DNA from: Streptomyces griseus
Lineage (GTDB): Bacteria > Actinomycetota > Actinomycetes > Streptomycetales > Streptomycetaceae
Reading direction: 5' to 3'
DNA length: 64,000 bases
NCBI RefSeq assembly: GCF_900460065.1
Contig: NZ_UAVD01000023.1
Location: 124,001 to 188,000 of the forward strand
The notes below the pieces were generated by a model. It saw only the letters and a program-made list of their open reading frames with translations, had not been told where the DNA came from and made no database searches. This document shows, piece after piece, positions 25,717 through 34,172 of this stretch (the first letter of the stretch is position 1; each line of letters begins with the position of its first letter). The position numbers were made by a program, and so were the translations under genes.

Positions 25717-25749
25717 ACCGTAGGCAACCTGGATGAACGGAAGATGAAC
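25717..25749 (-). promoter_or_regulatory. PHO box and -10 element of the Pit gene
   Basis: On the minus strand two 11-base direct repeats abut: GTTCATCTTCC (25749-25739) and GTTCATCCAGG (25738-25728). They match the GTTCA-start direct-repeat units bound by PhoP in Streptomyces. A -10 candidate, TACGGT (25722-25717), follows 5 bases later, so the PHO box covers the -35 position, the arrangement of PhoP-activated promoters. Confidence 0.75.
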
Positions 25750-25945
25750 TGGGCAGGGCGTTGCGGTGACCCCAAACGGAGTGGGTGGCCTCCGCTTGTG
25801 CGCGGGAGGGGCTGCGCTGCGCCTGTGGGGCGGGTCGTGGGCTGTCCTTTGCCTCCGGTTGGCGAACATTTTGAACGGCTGTTCGGCACTCGGAAGAGAC
25901 CTCCGTCACCCCGGATGTGACGTTCCGGTTGCGCCTCTTGACCCC

Positions 25946-25951
25946 TACGCT
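25946..25951 (+). promoter_or_regulatory. -10 element of a leaderless promoter (class II aldolase gene)
   Basis: TACGCT ends 6 bases before the ATG at 25958. No Shine-Dalgarno sequence is visible, so the message is probably leaderless. Confidence 0.45.
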
Positions 25952-25957
25952 CGCCCC

Positions 25958-26617
25958 ATGAGCGAGCAGCAGCCGGAATCCATCGGCCGGGCCTGGCTGG
26001 ACGTCGTCGCGACCGCCCGTCGCAGCGCGGCGGACGGCCTGGTCGTCGGCACCTCGGGCAACGTCTCGGCCCGCGTCGGCGACCTGGTCCTGGTCACGCC
26101 CAGCGGGGTCCCCTACGACCGGCTCGGACTCCGGGACGCGGTCGGGGTCGACCTGGAGGGCCGCCAGGTCCTCGGCGACCTCGGGCCGACCAGCGAGCTC
26201 CCCCTCCACCTCGCGGTCTACCGCTCCACCGGCGCCGCCGCGGTGGTCCACACCCACGCCGTGCACGCCACCGCCGTCTCCACCCTCGTCACCGAGGTCC
26301 CGCTCGTCCACTACGCCGCCGCCATCCTCGGCGGCCCCGTCCGCACCGCCGCCTACGCCCGCTACGGCACCCCGGAACTGGCCGAGGCGATGCTCGGGGC
26401 CCTGGCGGACCGCACCGGCTGCCTGCTGGCCAACCACGGCACCGTCACCTACGGCGACACGCTCGACCAGGCCTACGAGCGCACCGCCCAACTGGAGTGG
26501 CTCTGCCGCCTCTGGCTCACCGCGAGCTCCGTGCCCGGCCGCACCCCGACCCTGCTCGACGCGGCCCAGCTGGACGAGGTGACGGAGGCGCTCAAGGGGT
26601 ACGGCCAGCCCGGCTGA
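25958..26617 (+). CDS. Class II aldolase/adducin-family protein
   Basis: A 219-residue zinc aldolase of the L-fuculose-phosphate aldolase type. The usual elements are GLVVGTSGNVSARVGD, SELPLHLAVYRSTGAAAVVHTH (candidate Zn ligands in the HxH), and CLLANHGTVTYG (third His). Length is typical for the soluble aldolase, which splits a ketose or aldose phosphate into DHAP and an aldehyde; methylthioribulose-phosphate dehydratase is a related alternative. It diverges from pit and is followed by an alpha/beta hydrolase. Confidence 0.85.
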   Translation: MSEQQPESIGRAWLDVVATARRSAADGLVVGTSGNVSARVGDLVLVTPSGVPYDRLGLRDAVGVDLEGRQVLGDLGPTSELPLHLAVYRSTGAAAVVHTHAVHATAVSTLVTEVPLVHYAAAILGGPVRTAAYARYGTPELAEAMLGALADRTGCLLANHGTVTYGDTLDQAYERTAQLEWLCRLWLTASSVPGRTPTLLDAAQLDEVTEALKGYGQPG

Positions 26618-26684
26618 ACCGCGCCACGGCCCCGGACGGCCCCGTCCGCTGGCAGCCCGCCCCGCGCCCCACGACACTGGAGCG

Positions 26685-27812
26685 GTGCGCCCGGTAACCG
26701 CGACGGCAGCGGCCGTCACCACGATCCTCGGCGCCGGCGCGACAGCGGTCGCGGCCGGCCGGTACGCCAGCGACGTCGCCCTCAAGGCGGCGCCCGGACG
26801 TCCCCTCCCCGCCGACCGCAGACTCACCGTGCATGCCACGGCGGCCGGACAGGTCACCCTGACCCGGTCCCTCCCGGCGCTCAGGCCCGGCACCTACGGC
26901 CTGTCCGGACCCGGCGTCCACGCGGTCGTGGGACCCGTCATGGAAGGCGCCTCCCAGGCCGCCGACACCGTCGTGCGCCGGCTGGAGAGCGTCGGCCGGG
27001 GCCTCCTGGAACCCGGCGGGAAAGTACGGCTCACCCCCGCGCTGTACGACGGGAACCCGAGCGGCGACCTCGGCCTGGACCACCAGGAGGTGGAGATCCC
27101 CGGCGAGCTGGGAACCCTGCCCGCCTGGTACGTCCCCGGCGCCCGCGACACCTGGGTCATCACCGTGCACGGCCTCGGCGCCACCCGCGCCCACCCCATG
27201 AACCTGATGGGCTTCCTGCACGAACAGCGCTTCCCCGTGCTCGACCTCGCCCACCGGGGCGACCCCGGGGCCCCCCGCCCCGCGGACGGCCTCGGCCACT
27301 TCGGCGCCTCCGAGTGGCGCGACCTCGACGCCGCCCTCCGCTGGGCCCTGCGCTACGGCGCCCGCAACGTGATCCTCCACGGCTGGTCCACGGGCGCCAC
27401 CATGGCCCTGTACGCCGCCGTCGAGTCCCCGCTCCGCGACCGGATCAGCGGCCTCGTCCTCGATTCCCCGGTGCTGGACTGGACGGTCACCCTGCGCGCC
27501 CTGGCCGCGGCCCGCGGCGTCCCGGCGGCCCTGCTGCCGCTCGCCGTCCGCGCCGCCCAGGGCCGGACCGGGATGAGCCCCGCCCCGCTCCTGGAGACCT
27601 CGGCGCCCGCCTCCCTGCGCACCCCGACCCTGATCCTGCACGGCCCGGACGACACCATCGCCCCCTGGGGCGCCTCCCGCGAGCTCGCCGCCCGCCGCCC
27701 GGACCTGGTCAGCCTCCACGCCGTACCGCAGGCTCCGCATGCGTCGATGTGGAACGCCGACCCGGCCCGCTACGAGGAGACCCTGCGACGCTTCCTCACG
27801 CCCCTGATGTGA
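26685..27812 (+). CDS. Membrane-anchored alpha/beta hydrolase
   Basis: A 375-residue hydrolase. The N-terminus has one hydrophobic segment (VTTILGAGATAVAAGRYAS), then about 100 residues of beta-rich sequence, then the catalytic domain. The nucleophile Ser is in LHGWSTGATMALYAA, an oxyanion HG motif in VHGLGATRAHPMN, the acid in ILHGPDDTIAPW and the His in PQAPHASMW. The GTG at 26685 follows GGAG. The substrate is unknown; esterase or peptidase activity is possible. Confidence 0.82.
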   Translation: MRPVTATAAAVTTILGAGATAVAAGRYASDVALKAAPGRPLPADRRLTVHATAAGQVTLTRSLPALRPGTYGLSGPGVHAVVGPVMEGASQAADTVVRRLESVGRGLLEPGGKVRLTPALYDGNPSGDLGLDHQEVEIPGELGTLPAWYVPGARDTWVITVHGLGATRAHPMNLMGFLHEQRFPVLDLAHRGDPGAPRPADGLGHFGASEWRDLDAALRWALRYGARNVILHGWSTGATMALYAAVESPLRDRISGLVLDSPVLDWTVTLRALAAARGVPAALLPLAVRAAQGRTGMSPAPLLETSAPASLRTPTLILHGPDDTIAPWGASRELAARRPDLVSLHAVPQAPHASMWNADPARYEETLRRFLTPLM

Positions 27813-27921
27813 GCCGATGGGGTGAACTCTCCCGCTTGCCGCCGCACCGCGGGAACCTTTCCCGTACCGGTGAAACGCCTTCCGTTTGGGCTTTCGGGCC
27901 GTCAGGAGCAAGACTGCTCCC

Positions 27922-29343
27922 GTGACGTCCCGTACTCCGCGCGACTCCAGGCTGCGACTTGTCCGCCCGCGACCCCTCGCCACCGCCCGCAAAGCGGTGA
28001 CGACCCGGCGTACCAGGCCGGCTCCCCGGCCCCCCGAGGGCACCCCGCCCCGGACGGAACTGGCCCGCCAGGCCAGGGCGGTACTCGCCGACGCCGTACG
28101 CATCGCCCACTGGGCGGCGGGCACCCCGGGGCCGGGCACCGCCGCCCCGCTCGCGGCCCACGCCCTCGAACGGGCGGCCACCGCCCTGGAACTCTCCCCG
28201 GCGCAGGTCCGCGCCGGCTGGGACCGGGCCCGGCTGGCCGGACTGATCGAACTGCACGGCGACACCGCCCGCCCCGGCTGGCGGCTGCGCGCCTGGGACC
28301 GGGACGACTCCGCCGTCCTGCGCGGCTGGGTGGCGCTCTTCGACGCCTGGTCGCTCGTCCACGCCGCACCCGCGGACATCGAGGCGGGCGCCGTCGCCGA
28401 AGCCGTCGAGGCCGTGCCGCAGGTGCTCTCCCTCCTCCAGCTCTCCGCGGGCCCCGTCACCGTCCCCGCCCTGCTGGACCTCCTCGGCCAGCGCGTCGCC
28501 GAACTCCAGGAGGAGCGCTGCGAGGTGCCCCTGGGACCCGGCAGAACCGCGCCCGCCACCCCGGCCGACACCCCCGCCGGGGCGGCGGCCGAGAACGGCG
28601 CCGGACCCGCCCGGAGCGCCGACCTCAACGCCCTGCTGCTCGACTGGGCCCTGGAAGGGCTCGCCGCCGTCGGGGCGCTGACGCTCGGCAACGGGCACGC
28701 CACCCTCACCCCGCTCGGCAACTGGGCGGTCTGGGTCAAGCTGGAACAGATCTGCGTCGCCGCCCAGAGCCCGGCCGGCAACATCGAGCAGTCCGCCGCC
28801 GACATGCTCCTCGGCTGCGCCCGGCTCACCCCCGGACCGGCCCGCGACGAATACCGCGCCTGGCTCGCCGCCCGCACCGTCGGCAGCGCCGTCGCCGAAC
28901 TCCTGGCCGTCGCCCGCGGCGAGGACGCGCTGCTGCGCGGACTGGCCTTCGAGGCGCTGCGGGTCGTCGGCGCCCCCGCCGAGCCCGAGGTCCGCGCGGT
29001 GGTCACCGAGCCCTCGCTGCGGCCCTACGCGCTGCTCTGGCTCGCCGAGTACGAGGGCAACGACCCGGACGACGCCCAGGACGTCCTCAGCCGCGAGGAG
29101 TCCACCTGGCTCTGGGTCGACACCGCGGCGGCCGTCGCCGACCACGGGGAGATCGGGCTGCTGGTGCGCCACCTCGACTCCGCCGTCCAGGGCACCGTCC
29201 CGGCCCTGCTCGACGAGGTCAGAGCCGTCGGCCACCCGCGCACCGTGCAGGTCCTGGTCGCCCTCGCCGCGGCCCACCCGGACCCGGCCCTGGCCAAGGC
29301 GGTCCGCCGGGCCGCCTTCCAGGTGCACACCGGAGGAGCCTGA
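27922..29343 (+). CDS. Conserved hypothetical protein, alpha-helical with HEAT-like C-terminus
   Basis: A 473-residue soluble protein that I do not recognise. The first 45 residues are basic and low in structure (RPRPLATARKAVTTRRTRPAP). Residues about 50-330 are helical with Ala/Leu-rich stretches and a winged-helix-like segment (ALTLGNGHATLTPLGNWAVW). The last 150 residues resemble HEAT-type helical pairs (LAFEALRVVGAPAEPEVRAVV, TVQVLVALAAAHPDPALAKAV). No Cys cluster, membrane segment or catalytic motif. The GTG at 27922 is chosen because an AAGACT hexamer 6 bases before it fits a leaderless promoter. Function unknown. Confidence 0.7.
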   Translation: MTSRTPRDSRLRLVRPRPLATARKAVTTRRTRPAPRPPEGTPPRTELARQARAVLADAVRIAHWAAGTPGPGTAAPLAAHALERAATALELSPAQVRAGWDRARLAGLIELHGDTARPGWRLRAWDRDDSAVLRGWVALFDAWSLVHAAPADIEAGAVAEAVEAVPQVLSLLQLSAGPVTVPALLDLLGQRVAELQEERCEVPLGPGRTAPATPADTPAGAAAENGAGPARSADLNALLLDWALEGLAAVGALTLGNGHATLTPLGNWAVWVKLEQICVAAQSPAGNIEQSAADMLLGCARLTPGPARDEYRAWLAARTVGSAVAELLAVARGEDALLRGLAFEALRVVGAPAEPEVRAVVTEPSLRPYALLWLAEYEGNDPDDAQDVLSREESTWLWVDTAAAVADHGEIGLLVRHLDSAVQGTVPALLDEVRAVGHPRTVQVLVALAAAHPDPALAKAVRRAAFQVHTGGA

Positions 29344-29351
29344 GCCGCGCC

Positions 29352-29407
29352 CCGGCGGGCCCCGGCGGCGGCCGAGCGAGAGCCCGGCCGCCGCCGGGGC
29401 CCGCCGG
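29352..29407. terminator. Strong bidirectional terminator
   Basis: The arms 29352-29374 and 29385-29407 are perfectly complementary over 23 bp with a 10-base loop (AGCGAGAGCC). The helical hypothetical gene and the VOC gene converge on it. Confidence 0.88.
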
Positions 29408-29412
29408 CCCGC

Positions 29413-29823
29413 TCAGCCGGACCCCGGGGCGTAGGTCCCGAAGCTCCACACATTGCCCTCGCCGTCCCGCGCCATGTAGTCCCGGGAGCCGTAGTCCTGG
29501 TCGGTCGGCTCCATGAGGATCTCCACGCCGAACTCCCTGGCCCGGGCGCAGTGCTCGTCCACCTCGTCGACCACCACGTACACCCCCGCGGGGCCCGCCC
29601 CCGCCATCGCCCGCGCGAACAGCCCCTCGCGCCCCCGGGAACCGAGCATCACCCTGCCGTTGCCCAGGGACAGCTCGGCATGCAGCACGCTGCCGTCCTC
29701 CCCCTCGTAGACCGCCTCCTCGGTGAAGCCGAGGCCCTGCGTCAGCGTCCTGATCGCGGCCTTCGCGTCGTCGTACAGGATCGTCGGGTAGATCGTGGGA
29801 ACGCCGCTCGCTCCGCCTGTCAT
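29413..29823 (-). CDS. VOC-family glyoxalase-like protein
   Basis: A 136-residue single-domain protein with the paired beta-alpha-beta-beta-beta folds of the VOC superfamily (YPTILYDDAKAAIRTLTQGLGF in the first half, VYVVVDEVDEHCARAREFGVEI and DYGSRDYMARDGEGNVWSFGTY in the second). The final DGEGNVWSFG pattern and the sequence SLGNGRVMLGS match PhnB-like members, often linked to antibiotic or metabolite resistance. The ATG at 29823 follows GGAGAGG; a longer in-frame start exists. Substrate unknown. Confidence 0.82.
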   Translation of the reverse strand: MTGGASGVPTIYPTILYDDAKAAIRTLTQGLGFTEEAVYEGEDGSVLHAELSLGNGRVMLGSRGREGLFARAMAGAGPAGVYVVVDEVDEHCARAREFGVEILMEPTDQDYGSRDYMARDGEGNVWSFGTYAPGSG

Positions 29824-29950
29824 CGCACTCACCTCTCCCGGTGTCGCGTCCGCTGTCCGGACCACCCTGATGTGATCTGCGTCTCAGTCTTCCACCGGTC
29901 ACCGGACATGCCCTCCCGGGAAGCGTTCCCGCCGCTCGGGCCGGTCCGGA

Positions 29951-30841
29951 TCAGGGGAAGGTGTCGCACCGCGCCATGTCGCCCGTGCGGAACCCGGTGG
30001 AGAACCACTGCTGCCGCTGCGCGGCCGAACCGTGCGTCCACGACTCCGGGGTGACCCGCCCCTGGTACCGCTCCTGGATCCGGTCGTCGCCCACCGCCGC
30101 CGCCGCGTCCAGCCCGTCCCGGACGTCCGCCCGGGTCAGCTCGGTGACCAGCGGCCGGCCGGTCGACCCGTCCGGCGTGGTCGTGGCGTGGTGCGCCCAG
30201 ACCCCGGCGTAGCAGTCGGCCTGCAACTCGACCCTCACCGCGTTGCTGTTCTCGCCCCGCCGCCCGTCCCGCGACCGGCCCAGGGTGCCCATCAGGTCCT
30301 GCACATGGTGGCCGTACTCGTGCGCCACCACGTACGCCTGGGCGAACGGTCCGCCGCTGGAGCCGAACCTCGTCCGCAGGTCGCCGAAGAACCCCAGGTC
30401 CAGATAGACCTTCCGGTCGCCGGGGCAGTAGAACGGCCCGACCGCCGACGTGGCGGCCCCGCACGCGGTACCGACCCGCTCGCTGAACAGGACCGTCCGG
30501 GCGGGCGTGTAGTCCGCGTCGCGCCGCCCGAACTCCAGCCGCCAGAAGTCCTGCACGCTGTTGACCACCGCCACCGTCCGGCAGTCCTCCCGGCTGTTCG
30601 CGTCCTGCCCCTTCAGGCAGCTCTCCTGCACCTGCCCGGCCGACGACGCGGTCGCCGCCGGGTCCGCCCCGTCGGAGGTGAGCCCGAGCTGATCCGGTCC
30701 GACGCCGAACAACAGGCCCAGGACCAGGGCGATCACCCCGGCGATACCGCCGCCCACGGTGGCCCTCCCGCCCGGGATCCGGCCACCGCGGACATCCTGG
30801 ACCTCGGAGGTGTCCAGATCGGCGTCGTCGTCGAACCGCAC
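29951..30841 (-). CDS. Neutral zinc metallopeptidase, YpfJ family
   Basis: A 296-residue membrane-anchored metalloprotease. An N-terminal cytoplasmic stretch (about 30 residues) leads to one membrane segment ([20 protein letters not shown]), then an extracytoplasmic catalytic domain with the zinc motif HEYGHHVQ (residues 174-181) and a third ligand candidate in [13 protein letters not shown]. Cys pairs at [14 protein letters not shown] and [13 protein letters not shown] may form disulfides. The GTG at 30841 has GAGGGTGG upstream. Targets are not known. Confidence 0.88.
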   Translation of the reverse strand: MRFDDDADLDTSEVQDVRGGRIPGGRATVGGGIAGVIALVLGLLFGVGPDQLGLTSDGADPAATASSAGQVQESCLKGQDANSREDCRTVAVVNSVQDFWRLEFGRRDADYTPARTVLFSERVGTACGAATSAVGPFYCPGDRKVYLDLGFFGDLRTRFGSSGGPFAQAYVVAHEYGHHVQDLMGTLGRSRDGRRGENSNAVRVELQADCYAGVWAHHATTTPDGSTGRPLVTELTRADVRDGLDAAAAVGDDRIQERYQGRVTPESWTHGSAAQRQQWFSTGFRTGDMARCDTFP

Positions 30842-30947
30842 GGTCGCACCACCCTCGGGCCGGGGCGGGCGACGGGGCGCCGCCCTGCGCCGAGTATCGG
30901 CCGGTTCGTCCCGGCGGGCACGCGGAAAAGGAGTTGCGTACCGCCAG

Positions 30948-30953
30948 TAGAAT
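30948..30953 (+). promoter_or_regulatory. -10 element upstream of the ABC-F leader ORF
   Basis: TAGAAT ends 7 bases before an ATG at 30961, again a leaderless-type arrangement. It would drive the short ORF and then the ABC-F gene. Confidence 0.55.
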
Positions 30954-30960
30954 GGGCCGT

Positions 30961-30984
30961 ATGGCCTTTCTCCTTGTGCATTAG
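30961..30984 (+). CDS. Seven-codon leader ORF ahead of the ABC-F gene
   Basis: ATG at 30961 to TAG at 30984 encodes MAFLLVH. It sits 7 bases after a good -10 element and 60 bases before the ABC-F start, so its ribosome would be the first on the message. ABC-F genes in other bacteria are often induced by ribosome stalling on such upstream ORFs. The sequence itself suggests the role; conservation and regulation are untested. Confidence 0.45.
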   Translation: MAFLLVH

Positions 30985-31044
30985 CGGCGTCGAGAGACCT
31001 CCGCCCTCGTCCCTCCGCCGTCCATACTGCCCTGGAGTTTTTCC

Positions 31045-32643
31045 GTGATCACCGCTTCCGGCATCGAGCTGCGCGCCGGCGCCCGCATCCTCATCGAATC
31101 CGCTTCCTTCCGCATCGCCAAGGGCGACCGCATCGGCCTCGTCGGCCGCAACGGAGCGGGCAAGACCACTCTCACCAAGTGCCTCGCGGGCGAGGGCACC
31201 CCCGCGGGCGGCACCATCACCCGCTCCGGCGAGGTGGGCTACCTCCCGCAGGACCCGCGCACCGGCGACCTCGACATCCTCGCCCGCGACCGCATCCTCT
31301 CCGCCCGCGGCCTCGACACGATCCTGCGCAAGATGCGCGAGAACGAGGACCGGATGGCGAACGGGCAGGGCGCCACCCGCGAGAAGGCCATGAAGAAGTA
31401 CGAGCGCCTGGAGACGGAGTTCCTCACCAAGGGCGGGTATGCCGCCGAGGCCGAGGCCGCCACCATCGCCGCCGCGCTCAGCCTGCCCGACCGGGTCCTC
31501 GGCCAGCCCCTGCACACGCTCTCCGGCGGTCAGCGCCGCCGCGTCGAGCTGGCCCGGATCCTCTTCTCGGACGCCGACACCCTGCTCCTGGACGAGCCGA
31601 CCAACCACCTCGACGCCGACTCCATCGTCTGGCTGCGCGACTACCTCAAGTCCTACCGCGGCGGCTTCGTCGTGATCTCCCACGACGTCGAACTGGTCGA
31701 GACGGTCGTCAACAAGGTCTTCTACCTCGACGCCAACCGCTCCCAGATCGACATCTACAACATGGGCTGGAAGCTCTACCAGCAGCAGCGCGAGGCCGAC
31801 GAGAAGCGCCGCAAGCGCGAGCGCCAGAACGCCGAGAAGAAGGCCGCGACCCTCAACGCGCAGGCCGACAAGATGCGCGCCAAGGCCACCAAGACCGTCG
31901 CCGCCCAGAACATGGCCAAGCGCGCCGACCGGCTGCTCTCGGGCCTGGAGGCCGTACGGGTCTCGGACAAGGTCGCCAAGCTGCGCTTCCCCGACCCCTC
32001 GCCCTGCGGCAAGACCCCGCTGATGGCCGAGGGCCTCTCCAAGTCCTACGGCTCGCTGGAGATCTTCACCGACGTCGACCTCGCCATCGACAAGGGCTCC
32101 CGCGTCGTCATCCTCGGCCTCAACGGCGCCGGCAAGACCACGCTGCTCCGCCTGCTCGGCGGCGCCGAGAAGCCCGACACCGGTCAGGTCATCGAGGGCC
32201 ACGGCCTCAAGCTCGGCTACTACGCCCAGGAGCACGAGACCCTCGACCCGGAGCGCACGGTCCTGGAGAACATGCGCTCCGCGGCCCCCGACCTCGACCT
32301 GGTGGCCGTCCGCAAGACGCTCGGCTCCTTCCTCTTCTCCGGCGACGACGTCGACAAGCCCGCGGGCGTGCTCTCCGGTGGCGAGAAGACCCGGCTCGCC
32401 CTGGCGACCCTGGTCGTCTCCTCGGCCAACGTGCTCCTGCTCGACGAGCCGACGAACAACCTCGACCCCGCCAGCCGCGAGGAGATCCTCGGCGCCCTGC
32501 GCACCTACAAGGGCGCGGTCGTCCTCGTCACCCACGACGAAGGGGCCGTCGAGGCGCTCCAGCCGGAGCGGATCATCCTGCTCCCGGACGGCGTCGAGGA
32601 CCTCTGGGGAGCGGACTACCGCGACCTCGTCGCGCTCGCCTGA
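31045..32643 (+). CDS. ABC-F family ribosome-associated ATPase
   Basis: A 532-residue protein with two ATPase domains and no membrane segment. First domain: Walker [14 protein letters not shown], signature [11 protein letters not shown], Walker [13 protein letters not shown]. Second domain: [37 protein letters not shown]. Between them is a Lys/Arg/Glu-rich linker ([19 protein letters not shown]) as in ABC-F proteins that enter the ribosomal E site. It may protect ribosomes from antibiotics or tune translation. The GTG at 31045 follows TGGAG. A short leader ORF precedes it, and gbn follows. Confidence 0.92.
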   Translation: MITASGIELRAGARILIESASFRIAKGDRIGLVGRNGAGKTTLTKCLAGEGTPAGGTITRSGEVGYLPQDPRTGDLDILARDRILSARGLDTILRKMRENEDRMANGQGATREKAMKKYERLETEFLTKGGYAAEAEAATIAAALSLPDRVLGQPLHTLSGGQRRRVELARILFSDADTLLLDEPTNHLDADSIVWLRDYLKSYRGGFVVISHDVELVETVVNKVFYLDANRSQIDIYNMGWKLYQQQREADEKRRKRERQNAEKKAATLNAQADKMRAKATKTVAAQNMAKRADRLLSGLEAVRVSDKVAKLRFPDPSPCGKTPLMAEGLSKSYGSLEIFTDVDLAIDKGSRVVILGLNGAGKTTLLRLLGGAEKPDTGQVIEGHGLKLGYYAQEHETLDPERTVLENMRSAAPDLDLVAVRKTLGSFLFSGDDVDKPAGVLSGGEKTRLALATLVVSSANVLLLDEPTNNLDPASREEILGALRTYKGAVVLVTHDEGAVEALQPERIILLPDGVEDLWGADYRDLVALA

Positions 32644-32699
32644 TCCACCGGGGCCCCGCCCGATCCACCGGGGATAGATCATTCGGCCTACGCGTGATC
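32642..32699. promoter_or_regulatory. Cluster of four GATC sites downstream of ABC-F, upstream of gbn
   Basis: GATC occurs at 32642, 32662, 32677 and 32696 within 58 bases; the first two belong to a direct repeat, GATCCACCGGGG. Another lies at 32942. The Gbn protein of S. coelicolor (SCO1839) is reported to recognise GATC, so this could be an autoregulatory region. The rest of the 341-base gap before gbn has no visible gene. Confidence 0.4.
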
Positions 32700-32858
32700 C
32701 GTCATCTGCGTGAGGACGTCTCGTACTCCGGTGGTGCGCCCGGCGCTCACCCGTCGTGCGCCCCTTTTCCGGCCACTCTTCCCCCTACGGCCCTGACCTG
32801 GATGTTCTTCCACCGGTCCCGGCCGTACGCCCTCGCGGGCCTTGCGGAATCGGGGATT

Positions 32859-32880
32859 CGAAGCGCGTCGACGCGCTTCG
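32859..32880. repeat. Perfect 22-bp palindrome upstream of gbn
   Basis: The half site is CGAAGCGCGTC, directly followed by its exact reverse complement. It lies about 105 bases before the gbn GTG. With no loop it suits a dimeric DNA-binding protein better than an RNA hairpin, although either is possible. Confidence 0.6.
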
Positions 32881-32984
32881 CGTCCGGGAAACCGCTCGCA
32901 CCGACCTTGCCGAATGGGTGGCCAGGAAGGGCGGGAGGGGTGATCATGAGAAGTCCAGAGCGCACTTCCCATGAGGAGGCACGG

Positions 32985-33206
32985 GTGGCCGAGACTCTGA
33001 AGAAGGGCAGCCGGGTAACCGGCGCCGCGCGTGACAAGCTCGCGGCAGACCTGAAGAAGAAGTACGACTCCGGTGCGAGCATTCGGGCGCTGGCCGAGGA
33101 AACCGGCCGCTCCTACGGGTTCGTCCACCGGATGCTCAGTGAGTCCGGAGTGACGCTGCGAGGGCGCGGCGGCGCGACACGGGGCAAGAAGGCCACTTCG
33201 GCCTGA
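32985..33206 (+). CDS. gbn: Small HTH nucleoid-associated protein, Gbn-like
   Basis: A 73-residue basic protein with a single helix-turn-helix: DLKKKYDSGASIRALAEETG, then GRSYGFVHRMLSESGVTLRG, ending in a Lys/Arg-rich tail (RGRGGATRGKKATSA). It matches what I recall of SCO1839, described as Gbn, a genome-binding nucleoid protein of Streptomyces that recognises GATC and binds thousands of sites. The GTG at 32985 follows GAGGAGG; an ATG at 32946 is in frame but lacks a site. The neighbours ABC-F and enoyl-CoA hydratase also fit the SCO1838-1840 order. Confidence 0.75.
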   Translation: MAETLKKGSRVTGAARDKLAADLKKKYDSGASIRALAEETGRSYGFVHRMLSESGVTLRGRGGATRGKKATSA

Positions 33207-33263
33207 GGCCTCCGCGTTCCCGGTGCCTTCGGCGTCATACGGGCCCAACGGATTTCGGGGTGG

Positions 33264-33295
33264 CCACCCGGCTGACCGCAAGGTCGTCCGGGTGG
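33264..33295 (+). terminator. Terminator after gbn
   Basis: CCACCCGG (33264-33271) pairs with CCGGGTGG (33288-33295), enclosing an inner stem GACC-GCAA-GGTC. It lies 58 bases after the gbn stop, in front of the enoyl-CoA hydratase gene. Confidence 0.65.
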
Positions 33296-33351
33296 TTACT
33301 GTTCAGTCACTTAGTTCTGAGTGCTGACTGCACCCGATCCGGAGGCGCCCC

Positions 33352-34143
33352 ATGACCTCGCTCGACACTGTGCTCGACAAGGACGGCGTACGGCTCACCG
33401 TCGACGAAGCCGTCGCCACGGTGACGCTCACCCATCCGGCCAAGCGCAACGCTCAGTCTCCCGCTCTGTGGCGGGCGTTGACCGAGGCCGGAAGGGCGCT
33501 GCCCGGCACGGTCCGGGTGGTGGTGCTCCGCGGCGAGGGCATGTCGTTCTCCGCGGGCCTCGACCGGCAGGCCTTCACTCCCGAGGGCTTCGACGGCGAG
33601 CCGTCGTTCCTCGACATGGCGCGCGGCCCGGAGGCCGAGCTCGACGCGATCATCGCCGAGTACCAGGAGGCGTTCACCTGGTGGCGCCGCAACGACCTGG
33701 TGTCGATCGCCGCGGTCCAGGGCCACGCCATCGGCGCCGGCTTCCAGCTCGCTCTCGCCTGCGATCTGCGGATCGTCGCCGAGGACGTGCAGTTCGCCAT
33801 GCGCGAGACCAGCCTCGGCCTCGTCCCCGACCTCACGGGCACCCACCCCCTGGTGCACCTCGTGGGGTACGCCCGCGCGCTCGAGATCTGCGCCACCGGC
33901 CGCTTCGTGCACGCCGAGGAGGCCGAGCGCACCGGCCTCGCCAACCTCGTGGTCCCCGCCGACCAGCTCGACGCGGCCGCCGGCGACCTGACCGCGGCCC
34001 TGGTGGCGGCGCCCCGCGACGCCGTCGTCGAGACCAAGGCCCTCCTGGCCGGCGCGCTCTCGCGCGGCTACGAGGAGCAGCGCGTCGCCGAGCGGGCCGC
34101 CCAGGGCCGCCGGCTCCGCGACCTGGCGGGCATCACCGACTGA
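33352..34143 (+). CDS. Enoyl-CoA hydratase/isomerase family protein
   Basis: A 263-residue crotonase-fold protein. It shows VAVTVTLTHP-type start (DEAVATVTLTHPAKRNAQS), the first oxyanion segment VVLRGEGMSFSAGLDRQAF, and SIAAVQGHAIGAGFQLALACDLRIVAED with the second oxyanion loop. The usual catalytic Glu of the second loop appears in FAMRETSLGLVPDLTGT. It may hydrate or isomerise an acyl-CoA. A GGAGG site precedes the ATG at 33352. It stands alone downstream of gbn. Confidence 0.88.
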   Translation: MTSLDTVLDKDGVRLTVDEAVATVTLTHPAKRNAQSPALWRALTEAGRALPGTVRVVVLRGEGMSFSAGLDRQAFTPEGFDGEPSFLDMARGPEAELDAIIAEYQEAFTWWRRNDLVSIAAVQGHAIGAGFQLALACDLRIVAEDVQFAMRETSLGLVPDLTGTHPLVHLVGYARALEICATGRFVHAEEAERTGLANLVVPADQLDAAAGDLTAALVAAPRDAVVETKALLAGALSRGYEEQRVAERAAQGRRLRDLAGITD

Positions 34144-34172
34144 CGGACGCCGACCGGAGCGCCGAGCCGGGC

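Noticed and set aside
30733..32682. Long minus-strand open frame opposite the ABC-F gene
   Set aside because: Repeating Val/Gly/Asp/Glu composition mirrors ABC-F codons; no recognisable protein.
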